From the NCBI RefSeq assembly GCF_033115175.1, contig NC_084838.1, forward strand, positions 44,991,468 through 45,055,467: DNA of 64,000 bases. The letters run 5' to 3'. The stretch is from Lepus europaeus (lineage: Eukaryota; Chordata; Mammalia; Lagomorpha; Leporidae). Shown here in pieces: positions 43,548-54,488 of the stretch (position 1 is its first letter; each line of letters starts with the position of its first letter). Below the pieces are notes generated by a model. It made no database searches, was not told the DNA's origin, and was given only the letters and a program-made list of their open reading frames with translations. Both the position numbers and the translations under genes were made by a program.

Positions 43548-44280
43548 GGCAAAACCAGGAGCTGGCACTGTGGTGCAGTGGGTTAAGGTCCCAACCTGCA
43601 GTGCTGGCATCCTATGTATGCGCTGGTTCGAGTCCCAGTTGCTCCTCTTCTGATCTAGCTCTCTGCTGTGGCCTACGAAAGCTGTAGAGGATGGCCCAAG
43701 TCCTTGGGCTCCGCACCCACATGGGAGACCTGGAGGAAGCTCCTGGCTGCTGGCTTCAGATCAGCTCATTGCTGGCCATTGTGGTCATTTGAGGAGTGAA
43801 CCAGAGGAATGGAGGACCTCTTTCTCTCTCTCACTCTGCCTCTCCTTCTTTCTCTGTGTAACTCTGAGTTTCAAATAAATAAAATAATTCTTTAAAAAAA
43901 AATAAAGTTGGCCGGCGCCGTGGCTTAATAGGCTAATCCTCCGCCTTGCGGCGCCGGCACACCGGGTTCTAGTCCCAGTCGGGGCACCGATCCTGTCCTG
44001 ATTGCCCCTCTTCCAGGCCAGCTCTCTGCTGTGGCCAGGGAGTGCAGTGGAGGATGGCCCAGGTGCTTGGGCCCTGCACCCCATGGGAGACCAGGATAAG
44101 CACCTGGCTCCTGCCATCGGAACAGCGCGGTGCGCCGGCCGCAGCGCGCCTACCGCGGCGGCCATTGGAGGATTGAACCAATGGCAAAAAGGAAGACCTT
44201 TCTCTCTGTCTCTCTCTCACTGTCCACTCTGCCTGTCAAAAATTAAAAAAAAAAAAAAAAAAAAAAAAAGGCAAACCCAG
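43548..44280 (+). mobile_element. CSINE (AAATAA type) with a second CSINE inserted in its tail
   Basis: The outer forward copy spans 43559-43907, from 'gagctggcactgtggtgcag' to 'caaataaataaaataattct' and its A-rich tail. Its left TSD ggcaaaaccag (43548-43558) has its partner ggcaaacccag at 44270-44280, beyond the next SINE. This shows the next SINE landed in the outer copy's A-rich tail. Confidence 0.88.
43911..44269 (+). mobile_element. CSINE, poly-A type, inserted in tail of previous SINE
   Basis: Forward GC-rich copy: head 'ggccggcgccgtggcttaat', 'gcgccggccgcagcgcgcct', end 'ctctgcctgtcaaaaattaa' plus about 25 A. The long clean A tail suggests a recent insertion. Confidence 0.94.
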
Positions 44281-44347
44281 CCATATTTTGTGGCAGTGGT
44301 TACCAGCATGAGTTAATGTTAGATATCAATCAAAATCTTGTTTCAGC

Positions 44348-44692
44348 AGCTGAATGATCCTTTTTTTTTTTTTTTGACAGGCAGAGTTAGACTGAGAGAG
44401 AGAGGTCTTCCTTTTCTGTTGGTTCACCCCCAAAATGGCTGCCACGGCCTGCGCGCTGCACCAATCCGAAGCCAGGAGCCAGGTGCTTCCTCCTGGTCTC
44501 CCATGCGAGTGCGGGGCCCAAGGACTTGGGCCATCCTCCACTGCACTCCCGGGCCGCAGCAGAGAGCTGGACTGGAAGAGGAGCAACCAAAACAGAATCC
44601 GGTGCCCCCACAGAGTCTAGAACCCAGGGTGCCGGTGCCTCAGGTGGAGTATTAGCCAAGTGAGCCGCAGCACTGGCCAAGCTGAATGATCC
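44348..44692 (-). mobile_element. CSINE, poly-A type, with 13-bp TSD
   Basis: Reverse copy, body 44361-44679. A T run and 'ttgacaggcagagttagact' open it and 'gccgcagcactggcc' closes it. The TSD agctgaatgatcc is perfect at 44348-44360 and 44680-44692. It faces the preceding forward poly-A-type copy tail to tail across about 90 bp. Confidence 0.94.
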
Positions 44693-45684
44693 TGATCTCA
44701 TTATTCAGCCTGTGGGATTCTTCCTATCTCAGAGACATAAATACAAACCAGAAAATTTTTATAAACTTTTTCTTGTCTTTGGTGGCTTATAGATTCAAAA
44801 TGACTGTTAAAGAGCTTCATGGTTCAATGCTATCAGTAATTGATTTGTCTTTCAAGGCTTGAGATAATTCTCATGGAGTATTTGTGTTCACACACACGAA
44901 GATATGTATGTGTAGTGAATGGCCCACTTGCCAAACAACAACACTGATGAGTCAGAAGACATTACCCATACTGTGGATCATACAAGTAGTGAGAGTCACA
45001 AGATTAATCATTTATGCACTGCCTAGAAATGAAAACAGGTGTGGCAAGTACCTCTTTCCTCTTCCCCATTCGTAAATTTAAAGAGTTTTCTACTTCCCAA
45101 GGAGACTGATGTAGTTGAAATTTTTCTACAGGTTTCTCATGATACTCTCAAAATATCATGAATATTCTGCCAAGAGATATCAAAATTCTCCAGGAATTTG
45201 ATTTACTCTGGTGCTGGGAACAGTCATTATTCTCACTTAGAGGTAACAAAACAAAAAAAAAAAAAAAAAAACTGTGATCCAAAATACTTTAAATAAGAAT
45301 TCCAACAGTATCAGTGAGGTCAATCAATTCTGGGAAACTTTGCATGCAAAACTCCTTCAATATTTCTGAAGCAATTAAAGGTATAGGAGCACACACAATC
45401 AAGAAAGAAATTAGTAGAGCATTTCTTGAAGCTGCTGAATATAAAGCTTCTCTTTTTCTCATAACAGGTCACTTAGTATGCTATATCTGCTTTAAAGCAG
45501 AAATGTAACCATCGATGTTCAAAGCCTCTGTTACATTTGACAAATTTAATATTATGATGAAGTATTTCCTCCTAGTTACCTCACAGTGATAATAAAGGAG
45601 TATTTTTGTAAAGTGCCGGATATGTAGCCTTTTGTGATAAAGCTGTGGTCCACTGATATTACTTTATTGGAAAAAAAAAAAAAG
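44693..45684. other. Single-copy DNA, no recognisable feature
   Basis: Contains a 20-bp A run at about 45252-45271. No repeat family or exon was recognised. Confidence 0.45.
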
Positions 45685-45915
45685 TAGCATGACATAGGAC
45701 CTGAAGTCAGATGTCCTGGTTTCGTCATCTGTTCTCATCAATTATTCATTGTGCTACTTTACAGATTCAGATGTGTCATCCACAGTTAATTTTTGCCAAT
45801 AATGTGGTTATTAATAGTATACATCTCAAAGAATTAGCATGATTAATTCTAATGGTATGATAAGTTTTCTGGTGAAAAATTAGTGGTCAGTAGATGCTAG
45901 TTAGCCTTGCCCCTG
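45685..45915 (+). mobile_element. MIR, diverged
   Basis: Matches a full-length MIR in order: 'aggacctgaagtcagatgtc' and 'ctggtttcg' (left), 'gctactttacagattcagat' (centre), 'gttattaatagtatacatct' and 'ggtcagtagatgctagttag' (right). A mammalian-wide ancient SINE. Confidence 0.6.
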
Positions 45916-46204
45916 CTGCTTGGTACCCTCCCTTCCCATAAGGCATTTAGAAGAGTAGTTAGACATGTACCTAGGTACATACTACCAAGAGTGCCAAGGA
46001 AATAGGACTAATCTTTAAAGGCTGCTATTCACATTCTAAAAACAATTCTTTCAGCTTTTCTTTTAAAATGTTCAGATATCCATAACCTGTTAGAAAGACC
46101 TTCTAATTATTCTCCTACTTGCTCTCTTGCACCCATTGTAAAGGATTCTCAAAGCCAGCCACCAGGAAGTCCTCCACAATCCTCCCCAGACGCCTTTCTG
46201 TCTC
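45916..46204. other. Unassigned, possibly more L2
   Basis: Lies directly upstream of recognised L2 sequence and may belong to it, but the match could not be confirmed by eye. Confidence 0.35.
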
Positions 46205-46868
46205 AACTCTAACCTTCACTTCTACTCCTTATTCTTTGAACATTTCAAGAACATGATTTTTGTTAGGTTCTCTACATCTGCTGTTCCTTCTGCCTGGAAA
46301 ACTCTTTCTTCATGGGATATTAAGTCATATGATTTCTCAAGAAGCACAAGTTGTGGCACAGCAGATTAAGTCACTGTTTCGGATATTATGCATCCTGGGA
46401 GACAGCAAGCACTTGGGCCCCTGCCACCCATGTAAGAGACCTGGATGGAATTCTGGATCCTGGCTTCAGCCTGGCCCAGCCCTGATTATAGTGAGCCTTG
46501 TGGAGTAAATCAGTGGAAGGAAGATTCTCTCTCTCTCTCTCTCCCACCCCTCCTCCTTCACTCTCACTCTTACACTCACTTACTTTCAAAGAAATAAAAT
46601 AAATAAATATTTTTAAAAACAAAACTGTATCAGAAATCTTTAAGACCATAAATTTTAAAAAATTTCACTCCATATCATCTTTCTCTCTTTCTATTCCCCA
46701 ACTCATTCTTCTTTGATTTTATCATATAATAACTTTTGTCTTCTCTCACTAAAATGTAAGTTCCATCAAGAAAATAATTCATCTCCTCCCTGACACTGGT
46801 GCATTTTCAGAACCTAGAAAAATGGTTTACACACAATTAAAGCTTAATAAATACTTGATGAATAGATT
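46205..46868 (+). mobile_element. L2 (LINE-2) 3' end, split by a CSINE
   Basis: Left part has 'acatctgctgttccttctgc' and 'ctggaaaactctttcttc' (46275-46311), a classic L2 segment. Right part after the SINE has 'actaaaatgtaagttccatc' (46749) and the L2 terminus 'gcttaataaatacttgatga' (46842). An ancient mammalian repeat. The CSINE at 46340-46620 interrupts it. Confidence 0.78.
46340..46620 (+). mobile_element. CSINE with internal deletion, nested in L2
   Basis: Forward copy: 'aagttgtggcacagcagatt' to 'aaataaaataaataaatatt'. About 70 bp of the body, normally containing 'ccggctgctccacttccgat', is missing between 'gcatcctggga' and 'agcacttgggcccct'. Confidence 0.82.
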
Positions 46869-47124
46869 ACTTTGTTGAATAATAATAAATTATTTCAGCC
46901 CAGTACTTTGGTGAGTTGAGAAAATTATTATTATATTTCCTAATGTCTTTAACTATTTTGCAGTTTGAGACAACAGGTAGGCAGAAAAACCCAGCAAGGG
47001 TCTTACCAGGCACTTCTCTAGGCACAGAAAAAGTAGCGAGATGTAGTAAAGATAACTTAGGTGGAAGGCAGAAAACCTGAAGGCTTTGCCTCTTCCCCAT
47101 GGGCTGCTTACATGATTAAGCCAC

Positions 47125-47393
47125 CACAATATTTCCACTGGTTCACTCTCAATGCTTGCAACAGTCAGGCATGGTCTAGGTAGAAGCCAGGAACCTGAGA
47201 TTCCATCCAGGTCTCTTATGGTGGCAGCAACCCAACTACTTAAGCCATAAATCACCTGTTTTGTCACAGGATGTGCATTAGCACAAAGTTGAAAGCAGAG
47301 GAGCTGGAGGCTCAAACCAGGCACTTTGATATGGGATGTGTGCATCCCAAATGGTGGTTTAACCTCTGTGCCGAATGCCAACCACACAAAATT
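47125..47393 (-). mobile_element. Old CSINE
   Basis: Reverse copy without a clear tail: 'ttccactggttcactctcaa', 'gtagaagccaggaacctgag', 'ggatgtgcattagcacaaag', ending 'cctctgtgccgaatgcca'. Strongly diverged. Confidence 0.78.
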
Positions 47394-47397
47394 GTCT

Positions 47398-47789
47398 AAA
47401 CATAAACTAGTGGAGCCAGCACTGTGGCGTAGCGGGTAAAGCCACTGCATGCAGTGCTGGCATCCCATAAGGCGCCGGTTCAAGAACCAGCTGCTCCACT
47501 TTCAATCCAGCTCTCTGCTGTGGCCTCGGAAAGCGGTAGAATATGTCCCAAGTTCTTGGGCCTCTACACTCCCATGAGAGATCTGGAAGAGGCTCCTGGA
47601 TCCTGGCTTCGGATCAGCTCAGCTCCGGCCTTTGCGGCCAATTGGGGAGTGAACAGGCTGATGGAGGACCTCTCTCTCTCTCTCTCTCTCTTTCTCTCCC
47701 TGTCTCTCTGCCTCTCCTTCTCACTCTGTGTAACTCTTTCAAATAAATAAATAAATCTTTTTTTAAAAAAAATAAACATAAACTACTGG
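47398..47789 (+). mobile_element. CSINE, AAATAA-tail type, with 16-bp TSD
   Basis: Forward copy, body about 47414-47773: 'gagccagcactgtggcgtag' to 'caaataaataaataaatc'. The TSD aaacataaactagtgg/aaacataaactactgg is at 47398-47413 and 47774-47789 (15 of 16). Confidence 0.94.
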
Positions 47790-48582
47790 CAATAAACATA
47801 GTTTGTGACAAATTTGAATTCAGTATGGAGAAACAGAGGACACAAAAAGAATGGTTTGCCCCTTTATAATAAGGGATCAAATTTAATAGAAAACCTAGGG
47901 TCCCCCCTTTATTTGTGTTTGAGTCCACTAATTTGAATGGTTTTATTGGAAAGCAAACCAAAAATCAAAAATATCTGCCATAAAACCCTAACTATACACA
48001 TACATATGTGGTGAATTGGATAAGGAAGTACTGATAGTGGAAAAAATGAATCAATGATGTCACTGAAAGAAAACTCATCAAGAGGGAAAACGTTTTCTCA
48101 CAGAGTAAGTCACATATCACAGCTGAGTTCCCAGAACATTACTAGAGTCAATGTAGTGTGTTTGGTAGCCAGTATGAAACCTTAATACGGGTCCCTGGAG
48201 GCCATGAGTGTATGCTGGAGAGAGCAGGAGTCCAAATGCAGGCCAAGTGAAAGTATGGCAACACCATAGGCACAGATGAGTATTAAACAGGCATAGTGAG
48301 GATAATGCTACAATTTGTGAGAATATGCAAGGTAATCGTGGTAGCTCCCAAAGATTCTAGTGTTTAGTCACATCCCAGATTTTCCAGTGATACAGGAAGG
48401 AACTACCAAACTATCATAATGTGAGTCATTCTAAGTGCTAGGGTAATCAGCTAAATGAAAAATGTTGAGGAGTCCCCATATATAATAATGACTGGTGATG
48501 TTCGTGGATACATATTATCTTTAATTTAATGTTACATTAAAACAAGTGTACAAAAGCATTATGCCTATAAAGCTAGTATGAA
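47790..48582. other. Single-copy DNA, no recognisable feature
   Basis: About 0.8 kb with no recognised repeat or coding signal. Confidence 0.45.
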
Positions 48583-48950
48583 GGGTCAGCATTGTGACAT
48601 AGTGGGTTAAGCAGCTGCAGTGCCAGCTTCCCATAATGTGGCAGTTTGCATCCTGGCTGCTCCACTTCTAATCCAGCTCCCTGCTAATGCTCCTGGGAAA
48701 GCAGTGGAGGATGGCCCAAGTGCTTGGGCCCGGGCACCCACGTGAGAGACCCGGGTAAAAATCCTGGCTCCTGGCTTCAGCCTGGTCCAACCCTCATCCT
48801 TGAAGCAATTTGAGGAGTGAACCACCGGAGGGAAAATCTCTCTCTCTTTCTCTGTGTGTGTGTGTATGTGTGTGTCTGTCAGTCTCTCCCTCTCTCTCTG
48901 AAACTCTTCCTTTCAAACAAATAAATCTTCAAAAATAAAGAAATAAAACA
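48583..48950 (+). mobile_element. CSINE, AAATAA-tail type
   Basis: Forward copy: 'gggtcagcattgtgacatag' to 'caaacaaataaatcttcaaa'. It contains a short (TG)n block at 48855-48877 in place of part of the CT tract. A possible TSD is ctagtatgaag/ctgatatgaag (9 of 11). Confidence 0.88.
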
Positions 48951-48955
48951 AAATA

Positions 48956-49509
48956 AAACTGATATGAAGAGGAGGCACCCAGAAAAAGGAGTTGAAGTTT
49001 GACAGCTCCTGGCAACCTGAGCTGGAGCACGGGCCACTCTGACAGCAGCAGCAACAACACCCATGGGACAGATCCGTGGATGATCCACATTGGAGTAGCT
49101 GCAGCCAGCACTGCAGAACAGCTTGGCCCAGCTGCTTACAACCAGCCCTGCCAGCCTGACAACCCCCTTTCTGAGCACTGTCCAAACTCCTTCTCTTCTG
49201 TGCACTATCCAAGCCGCACCACCAGGGCTTCTCTCCTCTTTTCCATGTAGCAGAAATGGCAGGTTCCACAACACTGGGAACTTAGAACCAGCACCAGCTG
49301 GAAATATCAATATGGCTGTGGGGTATGCCCCTGCAGTGGCTCACATGCCCGCTCCCATCAAACACCTAAGGCACAACATTTTCACTATTTCAAAGAAAGG
49401 GCACAAAAATGCAATAATCAAGCACTAACTCAAACTCTCTCCAAGTCTGACTATTTGATTAAGCTCTGTCTGAGACACTACCCACCATGCTTCACAATGG
49501 TATGAAAGG
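48956..49509. other. GC-richer unclassified segment before an L1 fragment
   Basis: About 480 bp near 50% GC with CAG/CCA-rich text and overlapping frames on both strands (83-143 codons, in different frames), none with a recognisable domain. It precedes L1 ORF2 sequence in + orientation, so it could be an L1 5'UTR variant or another retroposed RNA. I could not match it to the two L1 5'UTRs in this window. Confidence 0.35.
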
Positions 49510-49772
49510 AGGGTTCATCAGGAAAATGCAAATCAAAACCACAATAAGATTTCCCCTCAACCCAGTAAGAATGGTTCTCACACAGAAATCAAAAAACAAT
49601 AAAAGTAGGTGAGGATGTGGGGGGAAAAGTACCCTAATCCACTGTTGGTGGGAATGTAAACTGGTACAGCCGTGTGGAAGAAAGTATGGAGATTCCTCAG
49701 AAAGTTGAAAGTAGATACACCATATGACTCAGACATCCTACTCCTGAGAATTTATCCAAGGAAAATAATTGG
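49510..49772 (+). mobile_element. L1 ORF2 C-terminal fragment
   Basis: 'aaaatgcaaatcaaaaccac', 'ctcaacccagtaagaatggt', 'ctaatccactgttggtggga' and 'ccatatgactcagacatcct' correspond to 13394-13630 of the L1 at 10358. It is cut on both sides and lacks a 3'UTR. Confidence 0.85.
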
Positions 49773-49839
49773 ATTAATTTTCACTATTGTTTTAGCACAT
49801 ACAGCCTTATATCCTCTCTCTTCCTTGCACTTAGAAAAA

Positions 49840-49859
49840 TACACACACACACACACACA
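49840..49859 (+). repeat. (AC)n microsatellite
   Basis: About ten AC units just before the next SINE. Confidence 0.9.
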
Positions 49860-49863
49860 AATG

Positions 49864-50184
49864 CATGTATTTTTATTTGTTTGAAAGTCAGAGTTAGAGA
49901 GAGGCAGAGGCAGGGGGTGGGGGGGTCTTACATCTGCTGGTTTACTCCCCAAATAGCTGCAATGATCAGAGCTGAGCTGAATTGAAACCAGGAGGCAGGA
50001 GCTTCTTCCAGGTATCGCATGTGGGAGCCCAAGCACTTGGGCCATTTTTTACTCCTTTCCCAGGCCACAGCAGAGAGCTGGATTGGAAATGGAGCTGCTG
50101 GGACTAGAACCAGTGCACATATGGGATGCCAGTACTACAGGTAGCAGCTCTACATGCTAACCACAGTGCCAGCCCCCATGTATT
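49864..50184 (-). mobile_element. CSINE, AAATAA-tail type
   Basis: Reverse copy, body about 49872-50176, running from 'tttatttgtttgaaagtcag' to 'aaccacagtgccagccccc'. A short TSD catgtatt lies at 49864-49871 and 50177-50184. Confidence 0.9.
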
Positions 50185-50488
50185 GATTTTTAAAGTTCAT
50201 TTTTATCTTTTTCACAGAAATGTAGCCTAAATACAGAAAATGCCTTTTCTCTTTTGATTGTGGTTTTATATCCAACTTACAAATGAATCTCTAGCAGGTG
50301 ATTAATAACATTTCCCAGTGGCTAAAGAATGACTATAATATGTTTAAAACCCTTATAAGATTTGTTTGATTACTTTTAATTTACATATTGATTAGAAAAT
50401 AATTCAAATCTTTATGAGTATGTTTGCAAGATTGTTTATATTCATCCTAACAGTTTTAGAGTTTTGACTTATCAGAACTCTATAGGCT

Positions 50489-51320
50489 TTATTAGTTTCC
50501 TATGGCTTTTGTAACAAATTACCACAAATTTGTTGCCTGGGGGCTGGCACTGTGGCTCGGCAGGTTAAAGACCCAGCCTGCAGTGCTGGCATCCCATACG
50601 GGTGCCGGTTTGAGTCCTGGCTGCTCCACTTCCTATCCAGCTCCCTACTAGTGTGCTGGGAAGACAACAGAGGATGACACAAGTCCTTGGGCCCCTGCAC
50701 CCATGTAGGAGACCCAGAAGAAGCTCCTGGCTCCTGGCTCTGAATCGGCGCAGCTCCAGCCATTGCAGCCATTTGGGGAGTGAACCAGCAGAGGGAGGAT
50801 ATTTCTCTCTGTCTCTTCCTCTCACTGTCTGTAGCTCTATCTCTCAAATAAATAAATAAAATATTTTAATTTTTTTTAAATTTGTTGCCATAAAACCTCA
50901 CAAAGTTTTTATTTTACAGTTCAGAAGCTCTGAACTCTGAAAGGAGACTTCTGCTGCTCAAATCCCCAGTTTTGCTCCAGCTGCTTTTCTTCTGGGGAGT
51001 CAGAGAAGAGTTCATTTCATTATCCGACTTCTGGTGTTTCAAGTCCTTGGCTTTGGGACTCATCCTCAATCTTTAACGTGGACCATTATAACTCTGTTCC
51101 ATTGTCATAAGTCCTTTTTTCTGAATTTGACCCTTTTCCTTCCCTCTTAGAATGATCCTAACAATGTGATTATAATGGGTCCAACCAAATAATTCACAAT
51201 AATATCCTCATCTCAAGATTTTTAATTAAGTCATTCTGCAAATTGCTTTTCATCATGTTAGCATATACAGAGGTCCCAAGGATTAGTGTGTAGGAATCTT
51301 TGAAAAGCCATATTTTTCTA
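50489..51320 (-). mobile_element. MLT1-type (ERVL-MaLR) LTR, split by a CSINE
   Basis: Antisense old LTR. The + strand opens with 'ttattagtttcctatggctt' and 'ttgtaacaaattaccacaaa' (complement of the LTR 3' end). After the SINE it continues through 'gtgattataatgggtccaac', 'aatatcctcatctcaagatt' and 'ccaaggattagtgtgtagg' (complement of the 5' end). Same orientation and family type as 37530-38012. Confidence 0.75.
50526..50889 (+). mobile_element. CSINE nested in MLT1-type LTR, 12-bp TSD
   Basis: Forward copy, body 50538-50877: 'tgggggctggcactgtggct' to 'caaataaataaataaaatat'. The TSD aaatttgttgcc is perfect at 50526-50537 and 50878-50889, and excising the SINE restores the LTR sequence. Confidence 0.95.
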
Positions 51321-52605
51321 TAACAAAGGCATTGCATATACTTTTGCCTCTGTGTGTGTGTTCAAATCCTGTATTGCATTGTTACTAATTTACATGAATG
51401 AACCATTTGATAATATATATTCTCATCAATATTGTTTAAGACAGATGCTATTTAGGAGATGTCATCTCAATCAATTTGTTATTATTTCATATAAATTGAT
51501 CTCTTTATCAGCTTAAGTTTATTTTCTTATGAGTACACATTCCAAATATAAATTTTGTTTTAAGCTGAATGATTTTTGCTATTCATTGAACCACATTAAC
51601 AGTACTATTTACCATGCTTAATCTTATTATGCTTTGATTCAAAGGCTATTTTTGTTTTATTAAGGTGAATTCTTGTTGATTTCTTGATAATATAAATTTT
51701 ACACTTTTTTATATTTCTCTATTTTCTTGAAATTAAATTTCTTAATCTGATTAGTTATCCCTGTTTTCCCTCTCAACTAGCTTCACATGTAATCATAATT
51801 CACTGTCTATTCACATAAATATACAAGCACTCAGTAATAGTCAGTATGGGTTTTTTAATTGATATCACTATTTCTCTAACAGGAAACACAGCTGCTAATG
51901 GCAAACCTGTGGTCATGGTAGATATTATATCCCTAAGGTTTGGGGCTGTATAAATCACTTGGGGCAGAATAAAGTTACCACAAATAACACATTGCTCTTC
52001 TTGCTAGCTCTAAGACAAATTCTTTCATTTTCTTTAGAGAGCTGCTTTCACTATCTATACTTAACCCAGGAGAAAAACTTAAATAAAGTTGCTTTTTGCA
52101 AGGGAGCCAGAGGTTGAACTAGTTGGTTACCACTAAGGACACTAAATAGCAGACCCTGGCTATTGGTTTCTGGAAGTTTACTGGGATGATCTTTCAGAAA
52201 TTAATATGAATTTCTTCAGTAGCTCCTCTACATTCAAATGTTGACTAATATGGCCATTGAGTTTTATTTTTAATTTGGACAAAAGAGATCTTTAATTTCT
52301 ATAAATTATTAAATGTAAGTGCTTGATTTTTCTATTTATTTGGTATGACATCCATTTACTTAAGTTAATCCATCTGGGCTAAAAACTATGAAAATGGTAA
52401 ATATGCAATCACATATTTATCAAGTAGAAAGAGTACTAAATCCAGATTGAAGATTTGGGGATGTTCATACAAGAATAATGCTAATACTGTCTAGTAAAGA
52501 ATGTATAAGATTTCAAAAGGCAAAGAGGGCTTGGGAAAGAGACACTCAAAAGCAAAAGCTTCAAGAATATTCTAGGTGGGGAAATAAGATAATACAATAT
52601 GATAT
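51321..52605. other. AT-rich single-copy DNA, no recognisable feature
   Basis: About 1.3 kb with no recognised repeat or exon signal. Confidence 0.45.
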
Positions 52606-52959
52606 GATGTGATACATCTTTTTTTAAGATTTTATTTATTTATTTGAGAGGTAGAGTTAGCCAGTGAGAGAGTGAAACAAAGAGAAAGGTCTTCCTTCCA
52701 TTGGTTCACTCCCCAGATGGCCACTACAGCCGGAACTACACCGATCCAAAGCCAGGAGCCAGGTGCTTCCTCCTGGTCTCCCATGCGGGTGCAGGCCCAA
52801 GCACTTGTGCCATCCTCCACTGCACTCCCAGGCCACAGCAGAGAGCTGGACTGGAATAGGAGCAACCGGGACAGAATCCAGTGCCTATATGGGATGCCGG
52901 CACCAGAGGCGGAGGATTAACCAAGTGAGCCACAGCGCCTGCCCGGTGTGATATATCTT
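52606..52959 (-). mobile_element. CSINE, mosaic of the two types, with TSD
   Basis: Reverse copy, body 52621-52944. The tail side is of the AAATAA kind ('attttatttatttatttgag'), but the body and head match the poly-A form ('ggaggattaaccaagtgagc', 'gcaccagaggcgg'). The TSD gatgtgatacatctt/ggtgtgatatatctt is at 52606-52620 and 52945-52959 (13 of 15). Confidence 0.92.
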
Positions 52960-53587
52960 ATAATATAATAAAAACCAACTTGGAAAACTTCATTATTAAC
53001 AGCTTTCACAACTAGAATAAAATATTCACTGGTAAAAGGAAAGTGACGTTTGCAAACAAACTTCCGATCATTCTTACTTTTTTCTTCATTGTTCTTCACA
53101 GTACAAAAAATTTTTAATAAGACAAAAAGTGTCAGAATGATACTGAAATGGACCTAAAATATTTAAATTTCAGTGTCCAAATGAGGACAGATACTGTGGT
53201 CTTCTGAAAGTCATTCAAACTTATGATAATGAAAAATGACAGCTAATTAATGTTTTGTAGCCATACCTCCCATTTTATACCACCCCAGATGTTTTCTTTG
53301 CCATTTAAGCACTACACACATTGCAAAGCATAAACATATTTGTTTTCCAATGTGCAATTAAAACTTCCTGAATTCTAGAGACCATAAGCAATATAATTTG
53401 ACCTTGTGCAGACGCAGTTAAAATACTCACACACCAAATTATGATAAACCAAATAGAAGAATAATGAAGTGGGTTTGCTCCTTTCCAATTCATAATAAAG
53501 CATAATGCTAATTCAATAGGTTTATTTCTGCTTCTTTCTGTCTTACCCATTCTGTTATACCATTTTGCTCTACATTTATATTGTTCA
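52960..53587. other. AT-rich single-copy DNA, no recognisable feature
   Basis: Nothing assigned. Confidence 0.45.
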
Positions 53588-53922
53588 AGATTTATTTATT
53601 TATCTGTAAGGTAAAGTGACAGAGAGAGAGAGGTAGCGATCGAAAGGTTGAGCAAAATTCCATCTGCTAGTTCATGCCTCACATGCCCACAACAGTCAGG
53701 GCCAGAACAGGTCCAATTCAGGAACCAGGAACTCCATTCAAGATTTCCATGTGGGCTGTGCAAATCCAGGTCTTTGGGCCTCCATCAGCTGTCTCCAAGG
53801 AACATTAACAAAAAGCTAGATAAGAAGCACTGGAGTAGCAGCGACTTGAATCAGGCACTGGGTTATGGGATGGGCTGTCCCATATGGTAGCTTAAACTGC
53901 TATTCCTCAATGACTACTCCTT
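53588..53922 (-). mobile_element. Old CSINE
   Basis: Diverged reverse copy: 'agatttatttatttatctgt', 'ttccatctgctagttcatgc', 'caggaaccaggaactccatt', 'cccatatggtagcttaaact'. Confidence 0.82.
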
Positions 53923-54120
53923 TACATTATACTTTAAGGTTCAATTTTTTTCATTTACTTTAAGTTAATAATTCATTTACATGCATATGTGGGCATGTTG
54001 TTATAGAATACTATTATTTTATATAGTTTTTTACCAATGTGTATTTTTCACTAATGATATTGCAAGGATTTTGCCATTTAAGTTCTAAATTATGGGTTTT
54101 TTTACATTTTTAAATAAGAT
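53923..54120. other. AT-rich DNA, no recognisable feature
   Basis: Short AT-rich spacer leading into a TA microsatellite. Confidence 0.4.
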
Positions 54121-54144
54121 ATATACATATATATATATATATAC
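54121..54144 (+). repeat. (TA)n microsatellite
   Basis: About eleven TA units with one CA interruption near the start, directly next to the tail end of a reverse SINE. Confidence 0.85.
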
Positions 54145-54145
54145 T

Positions 54146-54462
54146 TTAAAATTTTTATTTATTTGAGACATAGAGTTATAGACAGAGTGAGGGACAGAGA
54201 AAAAGGTCTTCTATCTGGGAGTTCACTCCCCAAATGACTGCAGTTTCTGGAGCTGAGCTGATCTGAAGCCAGGAGCCAGAAGCATCTTCTGGGTCTCCCA
54301 CGTGGGTGCAGGGTCCCAAGCTCTTGGGTTGTCTTCTGCTTTCCCAGGCCATAGCAGAGCGCTGGATCCAAAGTACAGCAGCCAGGACACAAGCTAGTGC
54401 CCATATGGCATGCAAGCACCACAGGAGGAGGTTTAACCTACTATGCCACAGCACCAGCCACA
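54146..54462 (-). mobile_element. CSINE, AAATAA-tail type
   Basis: Reverse copy from 'aaaatttttatttatttgag' to 'ctatgccacagcaccagcca'. TSD not resolved. Confidence 0.9.
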
Positions 54463-54488
54463 TAAAATTTATTTTTATTAAATTTTAT

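Noticed and set aside
45250-45271. A-run as a possible processed pseudogene tail
   Set aside because: No TSD, no AATAAA upstream and no recognisable body sequence. A plain A run is more likely.
48879-49310. 143-codon minus-strand frame
   Set aside because: It joins a SINE tail with an unclassified GC-rich block. It has no recognisable domain, and neighbouring frames on both strands are equally open.
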